A stretch of DNA of 64,000 nt from Mycobacterium lacus (GTDB lineage Bacteria > Actinomycetota > Actinomycetes > Mycobacteriales > Mycobacteriaceae): positions 620,001-684,000 of the forward strand of contig NZ_AP022581.1 in NCBI RefSeq assembly GCF_010731535.1, in the 5' to 3' direction. Both the position numbers and the translations under genes were made by a program. Positions 8,236-16,874 of the stretch are shown in pieces. Position 1 is the stretch's first letter. Each line of letters opens with the position of its first letter. Under the pieces are notes generated by a model. That model ran no database searches and was not told where the DNA came from. It saw only the letters and a list, made by a program, of their open reading frames with translations.

Positions 8236-9996
8236 CTAGCCTGACGGGCCCATGGGCTTCGCGTCGGAATGCAGCAGCGGGCGCAGCCTCTCGGTCTTCT
8301 CCGGTGTCCAACCCGGCGGTGACAGCACCGCGGCCCAGGCGTCGGCGGCATCGGCGACGTAGTGGTGACCGTGCCCGGGCGGCACCTGGACGGCCACCGC
8401 CATGTCGGCAGTGACTTGCAGGAAGGTCACCACCGGGATCCAGCGGGTCTGCGGTAGGACGTCGTAGCCCCGGTTTTCCCGCAGCCAGTCCGGTTTGCTG
8501 AACAGCAGGTCGGGGGTCCACCAGGCGACCGGGTCGGAGGCGTGCTGCAGGTAGACCACCCGCGGTCTGCCCCACGAGGCGTCCGGCCGCCGCAGATCGC
8601 TTGGGCGGGCGACGAACCGGACGTTGTGGCCGTCGTGGTAGATGGGCAGCCACTCCGGCGAACCGGCGTCGCGGGTAGCGGTCAGGTCGGTCCAGATGGT
8701 GTTGTTGAACGTCGGTCCGCTGAACAACGCGCCGTCGGTACGGGCGAGGACGTTGTTGAGGCTCATGAACGGCGCCTCGCCGCCGAACGATCCCAGGCTC
8801 TCGCCGAACACGACGAGCTTGGGACGCTGAAATTCCGGCATTTGCCGGATCAGCCTGTCGACCGCCTCGAACAGTGCCTGACCGGCGTGCCGGGCGTTCT
8901 CCTTGTCCACCAAGAACGACAGCCAGCTGGGCAGATACGAATACTGCATGCTCACGATCGCGGTGTTGCCGTTGTACATGTACTCCAGCGCGTCGGCTTC
9001 CGCTTCGTTGATCCATCCGGTGCCGGTGGTGGTGGCGACCGCGACGACGGCTCGTTGCAGTCCGCCGGTCCGCTGCAATTCGCGCGCGGCCAGCTCCGCG
9101 GTCGCCGTGATTCCGTCCGCGGAGAACAGCCCGGCGTAGGCGCGGATCGGCTCGACGGCCGGGGTTCCGTTGAACGCGGTCAGTTCGGCGACGGTGGGGC
9201 CGGCCTCGACGAAGATTCGGCCCTGATGGCCCAGCGACTCCCACGACACCAGCGACTGCGGGCCACCCGATCGCAGCGGGGTCTTCGGCGGCGCCGTGTC
9301 GGGGGTCATTTCGTCGTTGACAGAGGCGAAGGTGCTGTTCATCGAGTGCATCGCGAACTTCAGCACGACACCGTTGAGCAGGGTGATACTCAGCACCACA
9401 AGCAGGACCACCACGATGGTCGCCGAAAGGCGGAACGGCGCGATCCGGTCCACCTGCCCCACCAAAAAGCCGACCAGCCAGCGGATGAACTGGCCGATTT
9501 CGACCAATGTGAACAGCACGACCAGCGACACGGCGCCGGCCAGCGGGTAGTCATACCACTCAAGGTGTTCGACGCCCATCAGGTCGCGGACGTCGTCCTG
9601 CCAGAGGTGGAACCAGATCGCCATGAGGACCATGCCGACCGCGCCGACCCCGATGAGGGGCAGCCACGCCCAGCGCGGCGGCGGGGGGCTGGAATTCTGC
9701 GAGCGCATGTAGCGGACCAGCCAGACGGTGAACACGCCCAGGCCATAGCCGATTGCGCCGGAGATGCCGCTGACCAGTCCCTGGAACAGCGGGCCGCGCG
9801 GCAGCAGTGACGGCGTCATCGAAAGCCACAGGAAAATCAGGCCGAATGTGGTGCCGGTAAAGGTGTAGTGGCGAATCCACCACACGCTGCGGGCCGGCGT
9901 GGGTCCGGGGGCCTTGGGGCCGGTTTCAGCCTCGGTGGATTCCCCGATGTCCGCAAGCCGTTCGTCGGTGGTGGTCCCGGCGCCCTGTTCGCTCAT
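8236..9996 (-). CDS. Membrane alpha/beta-hydrolase (Rv1069c-type)
   Basis: A 586-residue protein. About four to five hydrophobic segments lie between residues 40 and 225 (for example [14 protein letters not shown] and [14 protein letters not shown]). A large C-terminal alpha/beta-hydrolase domain follows, with the serine elbow [11 protein letters not shown] near residue 388 and a likely catalytic His in GHGHHYV near residue 548. It matches the Abhydrolase_9 type of membrane-tethered hydrolases. The ATG at 9996 overlaps the echA8 stop (ATGA), so the gene is coupled to echA8 and echA9. A longer upstream open frame inside echA8 is not used. A lipid or acyl-ester substrate is a guess from the neighbours. 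Confidence 0.85.
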   Translation of the reverse strand: MSEQGAGTTTDERLADIGESTEAETGPKAPGPTPARSVWWIRHYTFTGTTFGLIFLWLSMTPSLLPRGPLFQGLVSGISGAIGYGLGVFTVWLVRYMRSQNSSPPPPRWAWLPLIGVGAVGMVLMAIWFHLWQDDVRDLMGVEHLEWYDYPLAGAVSLVVLFTLVEIGQFIRWLVGFLVGQVDRIAPFRLSATIVVVLLVVLSITLLNGVVLKFAMHSMNSTFASVNDEMTPDTAPPKTPLRSGGPQSLVSWESLGHQGRIFVEAGPTVAELTAFNGTPAVEPIRAYAGLFSADGITATAELAARELQRTGGLQRAVVAVATTTGTGWINEAEADALEYMYNGNTAIVSMQYSYLPSWLSFLVDKENARHAGQALFEAVDRLIRQMPEFQRPKLVVFGESLGSFGGEAPFMSLNNVLARTDGALFSGPTFNNTIWTDLTATRDAGSPEWLPIYHDGHNVRFVARPSDLRRPDASWGRPRVVYLQHASDPVAWWTPDLLFSKPDWLRENRGYDVLPQTRWIPVVTFLQVTADMAVAVQVPPGHGHHYVADAADAWAAVLSPPGWTPEKTERLRPLLHSDAKPMGPSG

Positions 9997-10775
9997 CGGT
10001 GGGTGAAGTTGGGCGGGCGCTTCTCGATGAATGCGGCCATTCCTTCGGACTGGTCTTCGGTGGCGAAAGTCGAATGGAAAAGCCGGCGCTCGTAGAGAAG
10101 GCCTTCGGACAGCGTGGATTCGAACGCCCGGTTGACGGCTTCCTTGGCCATGCGGGCGGCCGACAGCGACATCTGCGAAATGGTGGTGGCGACCGCCATG
10201 GCCTCGCTGATCAAGTCGTCGGCCGGCACCACTCGCGACACCAGGCCGCTTCGTTCCGCCTCGACGGCGTCGATGGTGCGTCCCGTCAGGATGAGATCCA
10301 TCGCCTTGGCCTTGCCGATCGCCCTGGTCAGGCGCTGCGAGCCGCCCATGCCGGGCAACACGCCGAGCTTGATCTCCGGCTGACCGAATGTGGCCGTGTC
10401 GGCGGCGATCAGCAGGTCGCACATCATCGCCAGCTCGCAGCCCCCGCCAAGCGCGTGCCCGGCCACCGCGGCGATCGTCGGCGTGCGCACGGCGGCCAGT
10501 TTGCCCCAGGTGGCGAAGAAGTCGGAGCCGAACGCGTCGGCGAACGTCAGACCCGCCATTTCCTTGATGTCGGCGCCGGCGGCGAACGCCTTCGCCGAAC
10601 CGGTGATGATGATCGCGCCGATATCCGGGTCATCGTCCATTTCGGTTGCGGCGCTGGTGACTTCGTTCATCACCTGGCTGTTGAGCGCGTTCAGCGCCTT
10701 GGGCCGGTTCAGCGTGATGATGCCGACGCGGTGATCGCGCTCGACGAGGATGGTTTCGTACTTGTTGTCGGTCAC
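9993..10775 (-). CDS. echA8: Enoyl-CoA hydratase EchA8
   Basis: A 260-residue crotonase-fold enzyme that should hydrate 2-enoyl-CoA in beta-oxidation. The CoA/oxyanion motif [11 protein letters not shown] is at about 63-73, the second oxyanion segment with the first catalytic Glu is in [12 protein letters not shown] (about 110-121), and the second Glu is in [15 protein letters not shown] (about 131-145). Both catalytic glutamates are present. It lies just after echA9 in the same direction (12-bp gap) and overlaps the following hydrolase gene, so the three form an operon. Confidence 0.93.
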   Translation of the reverse strand: MTDNKYETILVERDHRVGIITLNRPKALNALNSQVMNEVTSAATEMDDDPDIGAIIITGSAKAFAAGADIKEMAGLTFADAFGSDFFATWGKLAAVRTPTIAAVAGHALGGGCELAMMCDLLIAADTATFGQPEIKLGVLPGMGGSQRLTRAIGKAKAMDLILTGRTIDAVEAERSGLVSRVVPADDLISEAMAVATTISQMSLSAARMAKEAVNRAFESTLSEGLLYERRLFHSTFATEDQSEGMAAFIEKRPPNFTHR

Positions 10776-10787
10776 CAGACCACCTTT

Positions 10788-11825
10788 CTAGAAAGTCAAG
10801 TCGTCGTCGACCGGCTCGAAATATGCCTCGACGTCGTCCACCGTGACCTCGGCCAGTGTCGCGGGGCGCCATTGCGGTTTGCGATCCTTGTCGATCAGTT
10901 GCGCGCGGATCCCCTCCACCAGATCGTGCGAGCGCACCGACGCGGACGACACCCGATAGTCCTGGGTCAGAACGTCTTCCAGCGATTCCAGCTTGGCGGC
11001 GCGACGCACCGCCTCCAACGTCACCGACAGCGAGATGGGGGAGCGGGTGGCGATCAGGTCGGCGGCGTCGGTGGCCGGTCCGGCGCCATGCGCCCGCAGC
11101 GCGGCGATGATATCGGCGACAGTGTCACCCGAATAGCACTCGTCAACCCAATCGCGTTGTGCGGCAAGATCACTCGGGGGAGGTTCGATGGCGTGGCCGG
11201 CCAGTGCGCGTTCGACGCCGTCGGCGAGGACCGCTTGGGTGAACGCGTCGAGCTCGCTGTGCGGCACGTAGTGGTCGGCGAATCCCATCGCGATGGCGTC
11301 GGCGCCGGAAAACGGCGCTCCGGTAAGCGCGGCGTGCAGACCCAGCTCGCCGGGAGCCCGGGACAGCAAGTACACCCCGCCGACGTCGGGGATGAAGCCG
11401 ATGCCGACCTCGGGCATCGCGACCTTGGCGGTGTCGGTGACCACCCGGGTGTTTCCGTGGGCGCTGACGCCGACGCCGCCGCCCATCACGATGCCGTCCA
11501 TGAGCGCCACGTACGGCTTGGCGAACCGGCCGATCTGGCCGTTGAGCTGGTACTCGGCGCGCCAGAACCGCCGCGCGTCGACGCCGTCCTTGCGGGCGCT
11601 GTGGTAGACGGCCACCACATCCCCGCCGGCGCACAATCCGCGTTCCCCGGCGCCGGAGAGCACCACCGTGTGCACCCCGTCGTCGCGTTCCCAGCGGTCC
11701 AGGATGGTGCTCAGCCGGTCGACCATCGTTTGAGTCAGCGAGTTGATTGCCTTGGGACGGTTGAGGGTCACAACGCCTACGCCGCGATCGACGCTGGTCA
11801 AGACCTCATCGGAGTCTCCAGTCAC
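10788..11825 (-). CDS. echA9: Enoyl-CoA hydratase/3-hydroxyisobutyryl-CoA hydrolase family protein EchA9
   Basis: A 345-residue crotonase-superfamily protein of the longer ECH_2 type, resembling 3-hydroxyisobutyryl-CoA hydrolases of valine breakdown. The oxyanion motif GLCAGGDVVAVYH is near 63-75, MDGIVMGGGVGVS follows near 108-120, and PEVGIGFIPDVGGVYLLSR lies near 137-155. These match the hydrolase branch more than true hydratases. It is the first gene of the leftward echA9-echA8-hydrolase operon, so its promoter should lie in 11826-12054. The true substrate is not certain from sequence. Confidence 0.88.
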   Translation of the reverse strand: MTGDSDEVLTSVDRGVGVVTLNRPKAINSLTQTMVDRLSTILDRWERDDGVHTVVLSGAGERGLCAGGDVVAVYHSARKDGVDARRFWRAEYQLNGQIGRFAKPYVALMDGIVMGGGVGVSAHGNTRVVTDTAKVAMPEVGIGFIPDVGGVYLLSRAPGELGLHAALTGAPFSGADAIAMGFADHYVPHSELDAFTQAVLADGVERALAGHAIEPPPSDLAAQRDWVDECYSGDTVADIIAALRAHGAGPATDAADLIATRSPISLSVTLEAVRRAAKLESLEDVLTQDYRVSSASVRSHDLVEGIRAQLIDKDRKPQWRPATLAEVTVDDVEAYFEPVDDDLTF

Positions 11826-11926
11826 GCCCAGTCTCCCTCGCCAGAACCCGTCGCCAGTTGTCCAAGAGTTTGACCAGCAATCTAGATCGTGACTCGCTCA
11901 GCGGTGGCCGCGGGGCTAACGTCTAT

Positions 11927-11940
11927 GGTTATCGATAACC
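11927..11940. promoter_or_regulatory. 14-bp perfect palindrome in the echA9 / Rv1072-type divergent region
   Basis: GGTTATCGATAACC is its own reverse complement. It lies about 100 bp upstream of echA9 and about 115 bp upstream of the rightward membrane-protein gene, in the only region that can hold both promoters. That is where a repressor or activator dimer site would be expected. I do not recognise it as the site of a named regulator. Confidence 0.45.
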
Positions 11941-12054
11941 CAGAAAACGCCCAGCTCCGCTGGGAACCCGGGCGGGGCCATTGATCGTTGAGTCTGTGTT
12001 CGCGCAGCTCGCAGCTGTAGCCGTAGGTTTAGAGCCACAAGAGAGGATCCGACG

Positions 12055-12894
12055 GTGCGGGAGACAAGCAACCCGGTATTTCGTTCGCTGCCCAAGCAGA
12101 GGGGCGGATACGCGCAATTCGGCACTGGCGTGTCGCAGATGCAGGGGTACCAAGCCGACCCCTACCTGGCTCCCTACCGGGAAGCCAAGGTTTCCCGCCC
12201 GCTGACCATCGACGACGTCGTCACCAAGACCGGCATAACGCTTGCCATGTTGTCGGCCACCGCCGTGGTCTCCTACTTCCTGGTGGCATCGAACCTCGCG
12301 TTGGCGATGCCGCTGACCATGATCGGCGCGCTCGGCGGCCTGGCGCTGGTGCTGATCGCCACCTTAGGGCGCAAGCAGGACAGCCCGGCGATCGTGCTCA
12401 GCTACGCCGCGCTGGAGGGCCTGTTCCTGGGTGCCATCTCGTTCGTGTTGGCCAACTTCTCGGTGTCATCGGCCAATGCCGGTGTGCTCATCGGCGAGGC
12501 CATCCTGGGCACGCTCGGCGTGTTCTTCGGCATGCTCGTCGTCTACAAGACCGGGGCCATCCGGGTCACGCCCAAGTTCACCCGCATGCTGGTCGCCGCC
12601 ATGTTCGGCGTGCTCTTCCTGATGCTCGGCAACTTCGTGCTGGCGATGTTCAACGTCGGCGGCGGTGAGGGCTTGGGTCTGCGTAGCCCCGGACCCATCG
12701 GCATCATCTTCTCGCTGGTGTGCATTGGTATCGCGGCGTTCAGCTTCTTGATCGACTTCGACGCCGCGGATCAGATGATCCGGGCCGGAGCGCCCGAGCG
12801 GGCGGCATGGGGTATCGCCCTCGCGCTGACCGTGACGCTGGTGTGGCTCTACATCGAGATCCTGCGTCTGCTCAGTTATCTACAGAACGACTAG
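12055..12894 (+). CDS. Bax1-I/YccA-family membrane protein (Rv1072-type)
   Basis: A 279-residue integral membrane protein. A soluble N-terminal tail of about 55 residues is followed by about seven hydrophobic segments (for example ITLAMLSATAVVSYFLV, LFLGAISFVLANFS, MFGVLFLMLGNFVLA and the last ALALTVTLVWLYIEILRLL). The pattern and the Asp in the penultimate loop (LIDFDAADQMI) fit the Bax inhibitor-1/YccA family, some of whose members are pH-sensitive calcium leak channels. The start is GTG, preceded by GAGAGGA. Physiological function in mycobacteria is unknown. Its 3' end is followed by a palindromic terminator split by an IS110-type element. Confidence 0.87.
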   Translation: MRETSNPVFRSLPKQRGGYAQFGTGVSQMQGYQADPYLAPYREAKVSRPLTIDDVVTKTGITLAMLSATAVVSYFLVASNLALAMPLTMIGALGGLALVLIATLGRKQDSPAIVLSYAALEGLFLGAISFVLANFSVSSANAGVLIGEAILGTLGVFFGMLVVYKTGAIRVTPKFTRMLVAAMFGVLFLMLGNFVLAMFNVGGGEGLGLRSPGPIGIIFSLVCIGIAAFSFLIDFDAADQMIRAGAPERAAWGIALALTVTLVWLYIEILRLLSYLQND

Positions 12895-12908
12895 CGGCGC
12901 GATTAGGC

Positions 12909-12933
12909 CCGCGAGCAGTCGCAAAGGCCCCCG
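12909..12933. terminator. Left arm of a split palindromic terminator
   Basis: The 25 bp here are the exact reverse complement of 14596-14620. The two arms would form one long hairpin between the convergent Rv1072-type gene and fadA3 if the IS110-type element between them were removed. The outer part (GCGAGCAGTCG) is the same as in the intact 60-bp palindrome at 21651-21710. Confidence 0.7.
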
Positions 12934-12981
12934 CACGCACGGCGTAGTAAGAGAGCTATGCCGATGAATGTTGATCAGAAG

Positions 12982-13038
12982 GACGCCCTCCTGGTGTCGT
13001 TGACGGGCTTGGAATCCCAATACATCCAGGAGGGCGTC
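12982..13038 (+). promoter_or_regulatory. 13-bp hairpin hiding the transposase ribosome-binding site
   Basis: GACGCCCTCCTGG at 12982-12994 is the exact complement of CCAGGAGGGCGTC at 13026-13038, with a 31-base loop. The right arm contains AGGAGG five bases before the ATG at 13039, so folding would mask the ribosome site. This fixes the start at 13039 and suggests that translation is held down on the folded transcript. Confidence 0.6.
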
Positions 13039-14377
13039 ATGGTTCAGGGTAGTGGTCTGTCGCGCGGTGACAAGCGGCGCAATGCCAGGTTGGCTCGGTT
13101 GCGGGAATTGGTGCCGGCCAGCAACGCGATTTTGGCGATCGATTTGGCCGATGAGAAGCAGGCGGTGGTGCTCTGCGATCATGATTCGCGGGTGCTGGCC
13201 CGTCGCACGGTGAAAGCCAAGGCGTGGCGGCTGGGCCCGGTACTGGCGTGGGCGCGCCAGGAGGCGCGCAAGCATGGTTTCGCTGATGTGACGGTGGGTT
13301 GTGAACCGACCGGGCATCGCTGGCGGGTGCTGGATCAGCTTGCTGCCCAACAGGATATGGCGTTGGTGTGTGCAGCCGCTGCTGGTTGGGCGGGCCCGCG
13401 AGACCGAGGACTACACCCGAGATAAGACCGATCACAAGGATGCGGTGCTGATCGCGCGGCTGGTGGCCCAGCTGGACTGCTATGTCCCCGAGCGTGCCGA
13501 CGAAAGCTGGGCGCAGCTGCGCCAGTTGGGCGCCTATCGGGACCGGCTGATCACCACAGCCACCGCGGCCATCCAGCAGCTGCGCGATCTGCTGGAGTGC
13601 GCCTGGCCGGCGGTGCTGACCGCGGCCGCCGACCCGTTTGACTCGATCACCTGGTGTGCGGCACTGGCGGTGGTGCTGGAGCGTTGTGATGGCCGCCCGC
13701 AGCGGCTGGCCCGGCTCGGCCCGACGCGGTTTGAGCAGGCGGTACGCCGGGAGTTCGCGCGCTGGGGGGGAAGGCGGGGGCCCCGGCGGCGCATCCTGAC
13801 CGCGGTCTTTACCGCGCTGACCGATCCGGCCGGGGTATTGGCGCAGCGCCTGGGTGCGCTGCAGCGCGCCAAGTGGGTGCTGGCCGATTGGCGCGCCACC
13901 AAGACCCGCTTGGCCGAGGTGGAGACCCACATGGTCGCCATCCTCGATGAACTCGGGTTGACCGAGCTGGTCAGCAGCATCCCCGGCGTCTCGGCACTGG
14001 GGGCGGCCGCCATCCTGGCTGAAACCGGCGACCCCACCCGCTTCGATAGCCCGCGCGCGCTGGTCAAACACGCCGGGCTGTGCCCGCGGGAGAACGCCAG
14101 CGGCACCATGACGGGCCGGTCGCGGATCTCCGGGCGGGGCCGGCCCCGGCTGCGGCTGGCGGCCTGGCGCGCCGTGTGGGGCGCCCTGCCGAATAACCCG
14201 GTAATGGCCGCCCGCTACCGGCATTTGACCAGCCGAGAGCGCAATCCGCTCAAAGACGGGCAAGCCCGAGCCGCTATCGCGGCCGCGCTGCTGCGCTGGA
14301 TACATACCATCGTCACCCGCCGGGTGACCTGGGACGCCGCCATCGCCGGCCCCACCGAGCTGCCCGCAGCTGCCTAA
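13039..14377 (+). pseudogene. IS110-family transposase, frameshifted
   Basis: The N-terminal DEDD domain is seen in ILAIDLADEKQ (first Asp near residue 35) and VGCEPTGHRW (Glu near 89). The frame breaks at about 13375 after MALVC. The other frame resumes with VQPLLVGRARETEDYT and the acidic pair of KTDHKDAVLIARL. The C-terminal Tnp20-type domain follows, with IPGVSALGAAAILAE and the likely catalytic Ser in RENASGTMTG. At the break the DNA reads TTGGTGTGTGCAG; one more GT would rejoin the frames. Loss of one GT from a dinucleotide run is the simplest cause. Either this copy is inactive or rare slippage makes the full protein. Confidence 0.8.
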
Positions 14378-14459
14378 CCTCACCCACCCCGAACCAACCG
14401 AATGAAATAGGTTGGGGCCAAGCTCCACTCGGCGTAGAGGACCACCTCGACCGACACCA

Positions 14460-14560
14460 TGAGCAGGCCCCGCCCATTCCTCACCGAACTCGATTGCACG
14501 CTGTCGGGGCATCACGAACCCCGGTTGATCGCTACGTAGAGACGAGGAACGGGCAGGCCC
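14460..14560 (+). ncRNA. Candidate structured RNA in the IS110 right end (possible bridge RNA)
   Basis: Between the transposase stop and the right border the DNA can fold into a nested structure. GCCCATTCCTC (14472-14482) pairs with GAGGAACGGGC (14544-14554), and an inner hairpin is formed by CGGGG (14505-14509) and CCCCG (14519-14523). Bridge RNAs of IS110 elements are encoded in a non-coding end and have internal loops complementary to the target. I cannot fold the RNA or match guide loops to the target here. Confidence 0.35.
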
Positions 14561-14595
14561 CCCAACCCCTTGACAAAAACCCCTTACGTTGGTGT

Positions 14596-14620
14596 CGGGG
14601 GCCTTTGCGACTGCTCGCGG
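14596..14620. terminator. Right arm of the split palindromic terminator
   Basis: Exact reverse complement of 12909-12933. It lies next to the fadA3 stop, so in the uninterrupted state the hairpin would end transcription of both convergent genes. Confidence 0.7.
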
Positions 14621-14623
14621 TAG

Positions 14624-15841
14624 CTAGCTGAGCCGTTCGATCACCATCGCCATGCCCTGACCGCCGCCGACACACATGGTCTCCAGGCCGAACGTCTTGT
14701 CGTAGGTCTGCAGGTTGTTCAGCAGCGTGGTGGCGATGCGCGCGCCGGTCATGCCGAACGGGTGGCCCAGGGCGATCGCTCCGCCCGACACGTTCAGCTT
14801 GTCCTCGTCGATGCCCAGCTCCCGGGCCGAACCCAGGACCTGCACGGCGAAGGCCTCGTTGATCTCGAACAGGTCGATGTCAGCGATCGACATGCGGGCA
14901 TTCGACAGCGCCTTCTTGCAGGCCTCGATCGGGCCGAGGCCCATGATCTCCGGTGAGAGGCCACTGACCCCGGTGGACACAATGCGGGCCAACGGCGTCA
15001 GGCCCAGTTCCTTGGCCTTGGTATCGCTGGTGATCACCAGCGCGGCGGCCCCGTCGTTGAGCGGGCACGCGTTGCCCGCGGTCACCGTTCCATTCGGCCG
15101 GAACACGGGTTTGAGCTCGGCGACCTTCTCGTAGGTGGTCCCCGGTCGTGGCCCGTCGTCGGCGCTGACCGTGGTGCCGTCCGGCAGGGTGACCGGGGTG
15201 ATCTCGCGCCCGAAGAAGCCGCTCTTGATCGCCTCCTCGGCCCGATTCTGGCTGCGCACCCCCCAGCGGTCCTGGTCTTCGCGGCTGATGCCGGTGATGA
15301 TGGCGACGTTCTCGGCGGTCTGGCCCATCGCGATGTAGACGTCGGGCAGCTTGTCGTCGGCGCGGGGGTCGTGCCATTCGTCGGCGCCCGCGGCCGCCGC
15401 GGCCGAGCGTTCCTGGGCCTCGTCGAACAGCGGGTTCTTGGTGTCCGGCCATGAGTCGGAGTTGCCTTTGCCGAATCGGGAGACGGTCTCCACGCCCGCG
15501 GAGATGAACGCGTCGCCCTCGCCGGCCTTGATCGCGTGGAAGGCCATGCGCGTGGTCTGCAGCGACGACGAACAGTACCGGTTGACCGTGGTGCCGGGCA
15601 TGAAGTCATAGCCGAGCGCGACGGCCACGACGCGCGCCATGTTGAAGCCGGACTCGCCGCCCGGCAGGCCGCAGCCCAAGATCAGATCGTCGATCTGGTG
15701 CGGGTTCAGCGCCGGCACCTTGTCCAGTGCGGCGCGGACCATTTGGGCGGCGAGATCGTCGGGCCGCATGCTGACCAGCGACCCCTTCATTGCGCGGCCG
15801 ATCGGCGAGCGCGCGGCTGAGACGATGACAGCTTCCGGCAT
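14624..15841 (-). CDS. fadA3: Acetyl-CoA acetyltransferase (thiolase) FadA3
   Basis: A 405-residue thiolase that should cleave 3-ketoacyl-CoA in beta-oxidation or run the reverse condensation. The nucleophilic Cys is in NRYCSSSLQT (near 87), NEAFAVQVLG lies near 340, the catalytic His is in GHPFGMTGAR (near 370) and the second Cys is in MCVGGGQGMAM near the C-terminus. All catalytic residues are present. I chose the ATG at 15841 because GGAGGGAG lies about seven bases upstream; an in-frame start at 15883 is less likely. Two palindromes upstream (15871-15887 and 15896-15913) are candidate operators. Confidence 0.93.
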   Translation of the reverse strand: MPEAVIVSAARSPIGRAMKGSLVSMRPDDLAAQMVRAALDKVPALNPHQIDDLILGCGLPGGESGFNMARVVAVALGYDFMPGTTVNRYCSSSLQTTRMAFHAIKAGEGDAFISAGVETVSRFGKGNSDSWPDTKNPLFDEAQERSAAAAAGADEWHDPRADDKLPDVYIAMGQTAENVAIITGISREDQDRWGVRSQNRAEEAIKSGFFGREITPVTLPDGTTVSADDGPRPGTTYEKVAELKPVFRPNGTVTAGNACPLNDGAAALVITSDTKAKELGLTPLARIVSTGVSGLSPEIMGLGPIEACKKALSNARMSIADIDLFEINEAFAVQVLGSARELGIDEDKLNVSGGAIALGHPFGMTGARIATTLLNNLQTYDKTFGLETMCVGGGQGMAMVIERLS

Positions 15842-15870
15842 GACTGCTCCCTCCATAGGGTTCGCCGGAA

Positions 15871-15887
15871 GCGGGTGGTCCACCCGC
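15871..15887. promoter_or_regulatory. 17-bp inverted repeat in the fadA3 leader
   Basis: GCGGGTGG, T, CCACCCGC is a perfect inverted repeat with 8-bp arms and one central base, 30 bp upstream of the fadA3 start codon. The size suits a TetR-type operator, but the binding protein is unknown. Confidence 0.4.
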
Positions 15888-15895
15888 CCCCGCCC

Positions 15896-15913
15896 GACTA
15901 GATCAATCTAGTC
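15896..15913. promoter_or_regulatory. 18-bp inverted repeat upstream of fadA3
   Basis: GACTAGAT, CA, ATCTAGTC has perfect 8-bp arms. It overlaps the last codons of the upstream GDSL esterase gene and lies 55 bp before the fadA3 start. It may be an operator for fadA3. Confidence 0.4.
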
Positions 15914-16874
15914 GCGATCCGCCGGCGGGCACGGCTTGGGCCCCGGCAGGGGAGGGTGTGGGATGTCGCCACAGCCGCGACATGATCCTTGGTCGCGGCC
16001 GGCCACGATCGTCAGCCGGTGGCGGCGCGTGAAGCGCTGGGCCGCCGACCTTTTCGCCCAGCGCATCGCGCAGACCGGCGAGCAGTTGTTCGGCCGCCAG
16101 CGCGTACGCGGTCGCCGAGGGGTGGTAACGGTCGGCGGAGAACATCAGCTCGGGTGCGGCTCGGAACTGGGCGGCCAACAGATGCGCCAGCGGCACCGGC
16201 ACACCGCCGGCGGCCTTGACGGCGGTGGCCTGGGCGCGGGCAAGCCGCTTGGCGCGTGCGCGTGCCAGGTACCGCAGCGGCTGGGGGATGGCGGTGATGA
16301 CCCCGAAATCGGGACAGGTGCCAACGACCACGGCCGCGCCGCGGGCCCGCAACCTGCGCACCACCGATTCCAGCCGACGCGCTGACGGGCCGATGCCGTT
16401 GAGCGCCGTGATGTCGTTGGCGCCGATCATGATCACCGCGGCGTCCGGCGGCGGCCCGGCCACGAACATCGCGTCGACTTGGCCGCACACGCCTTTCGAG
16501 GTGGCGCCGACGATGGCCTTGGTGCTCAGCCGCACCCGCTTGCCGGTCTGCTCGGCGAGTCCGCGCGCGATCAGCACGCCCGGCACCTCCTCGGCACTTT
16601 GGCAGCCGTATCCGGTCGCCGTGGAGTCACCGAAGACCATCAGGTGCATGTCGACGGGCATGCCACGTCGCCACCGCTGCACGGGCACGCCGCCGCGGGT
16701 ATAGACGCCATCGGCGCGGGGCGGGGCGTCCCAGGACTTCGGGATGACGGTGCGCACCTGGGTCGCCTGGCCCACCAGCAGATTGCGTGCGCCCACATAG
16801 GCCGTGCCCGTCGAGGCGAGCGCGCCCGCTGCGGCCAGGGCGATGGTCGAACGCCGTGGCACCCGAATGGTCAC
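15903..16874 (-). CDS. Secreted GDSL/SGNH-family esterase (Rv1075c-type)
   Basis: A 323-residue SGNH hydrolase. An N-terminal export signal or membrane anchor (basic MTIRVPRRST, then IALAAAGALASTGTAYVGA) is followed by the four SGNH blocks. The Ser is in VFGDSTATGYG near residue 82, the Gly block near 120, the Asn in MIGANDI near 153, and the Asp/His pair in DRYHPSATA near 250. The C-terminal 50 residues are Pro/Arg-rich and probably disordered. It should hydrolyse short acyl esters outside the cytoplasmic membrane. It runs in the same direction as fadA3 with a 61-bp gap, so the two may be co-transcribed. Confidence 0.88.
   Translation of the reverse strand: MTIRVPRRSTIALAAAGALASTGTAYVGARNLLVGQATQVRTVIPKSWDAPPRADGVYTRGGVPVQRWRRGMPVDMHLMVFGDSTATGYGCQSAEEVPGVLIARGLAEQTGKRVRLSTKAIVGATSKGVCGQVDAMFVAGPPPDAAVIMIGANDITALNGIGPSARRLESVVRRLRARGAAVVVGTCPDFGVITAIPQPLRYLARARAKRLARAQATAVKAAGGVPVPLAHLLAAQFRAAPELMFSADRYHPSATAYALAAEQLLAGLRDALGEKVGGPALHAPPPADDRGRPRPRIMSRLWRHPTPSPAGAQAVPAGGSRLD

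Larger units (their letters stand above)
12934..14595 (+). mobile_element. IS110-type insertion sequence inside a terminator hairpin
   Basis: The element holds one rightward DEDD transposase gene (13039-14377) with about 105 bp of non-coding left end and about 220 bp of right end. IS110 elements usually lack terminal inverted repeats and target duplications, and none are visible, so I take the borders from the interrupted host palindrome (12909-12933 and 14596-14620). Both non-coding ends contain strong stem-loops. In this family one end encodes the bridge RNA that selects the target. Confidence 0.72.

Noticed and set aside
8027..9244. A 405-codon leftward frame through the 3' rhodanese fragment
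   Set aside because: It overlaps the Rv1069c-type hydrolase in another frame and is Arg-rich, as expected for a shadow frame in GC-rich DNA.
12958..13038. A start at 12958 for the IS110 transposase
   Set aside because: The ATG at 13039 has a perfect AGGAGG at the right distance, and the upstream part encodes the hairpin rather than a conserved domain.
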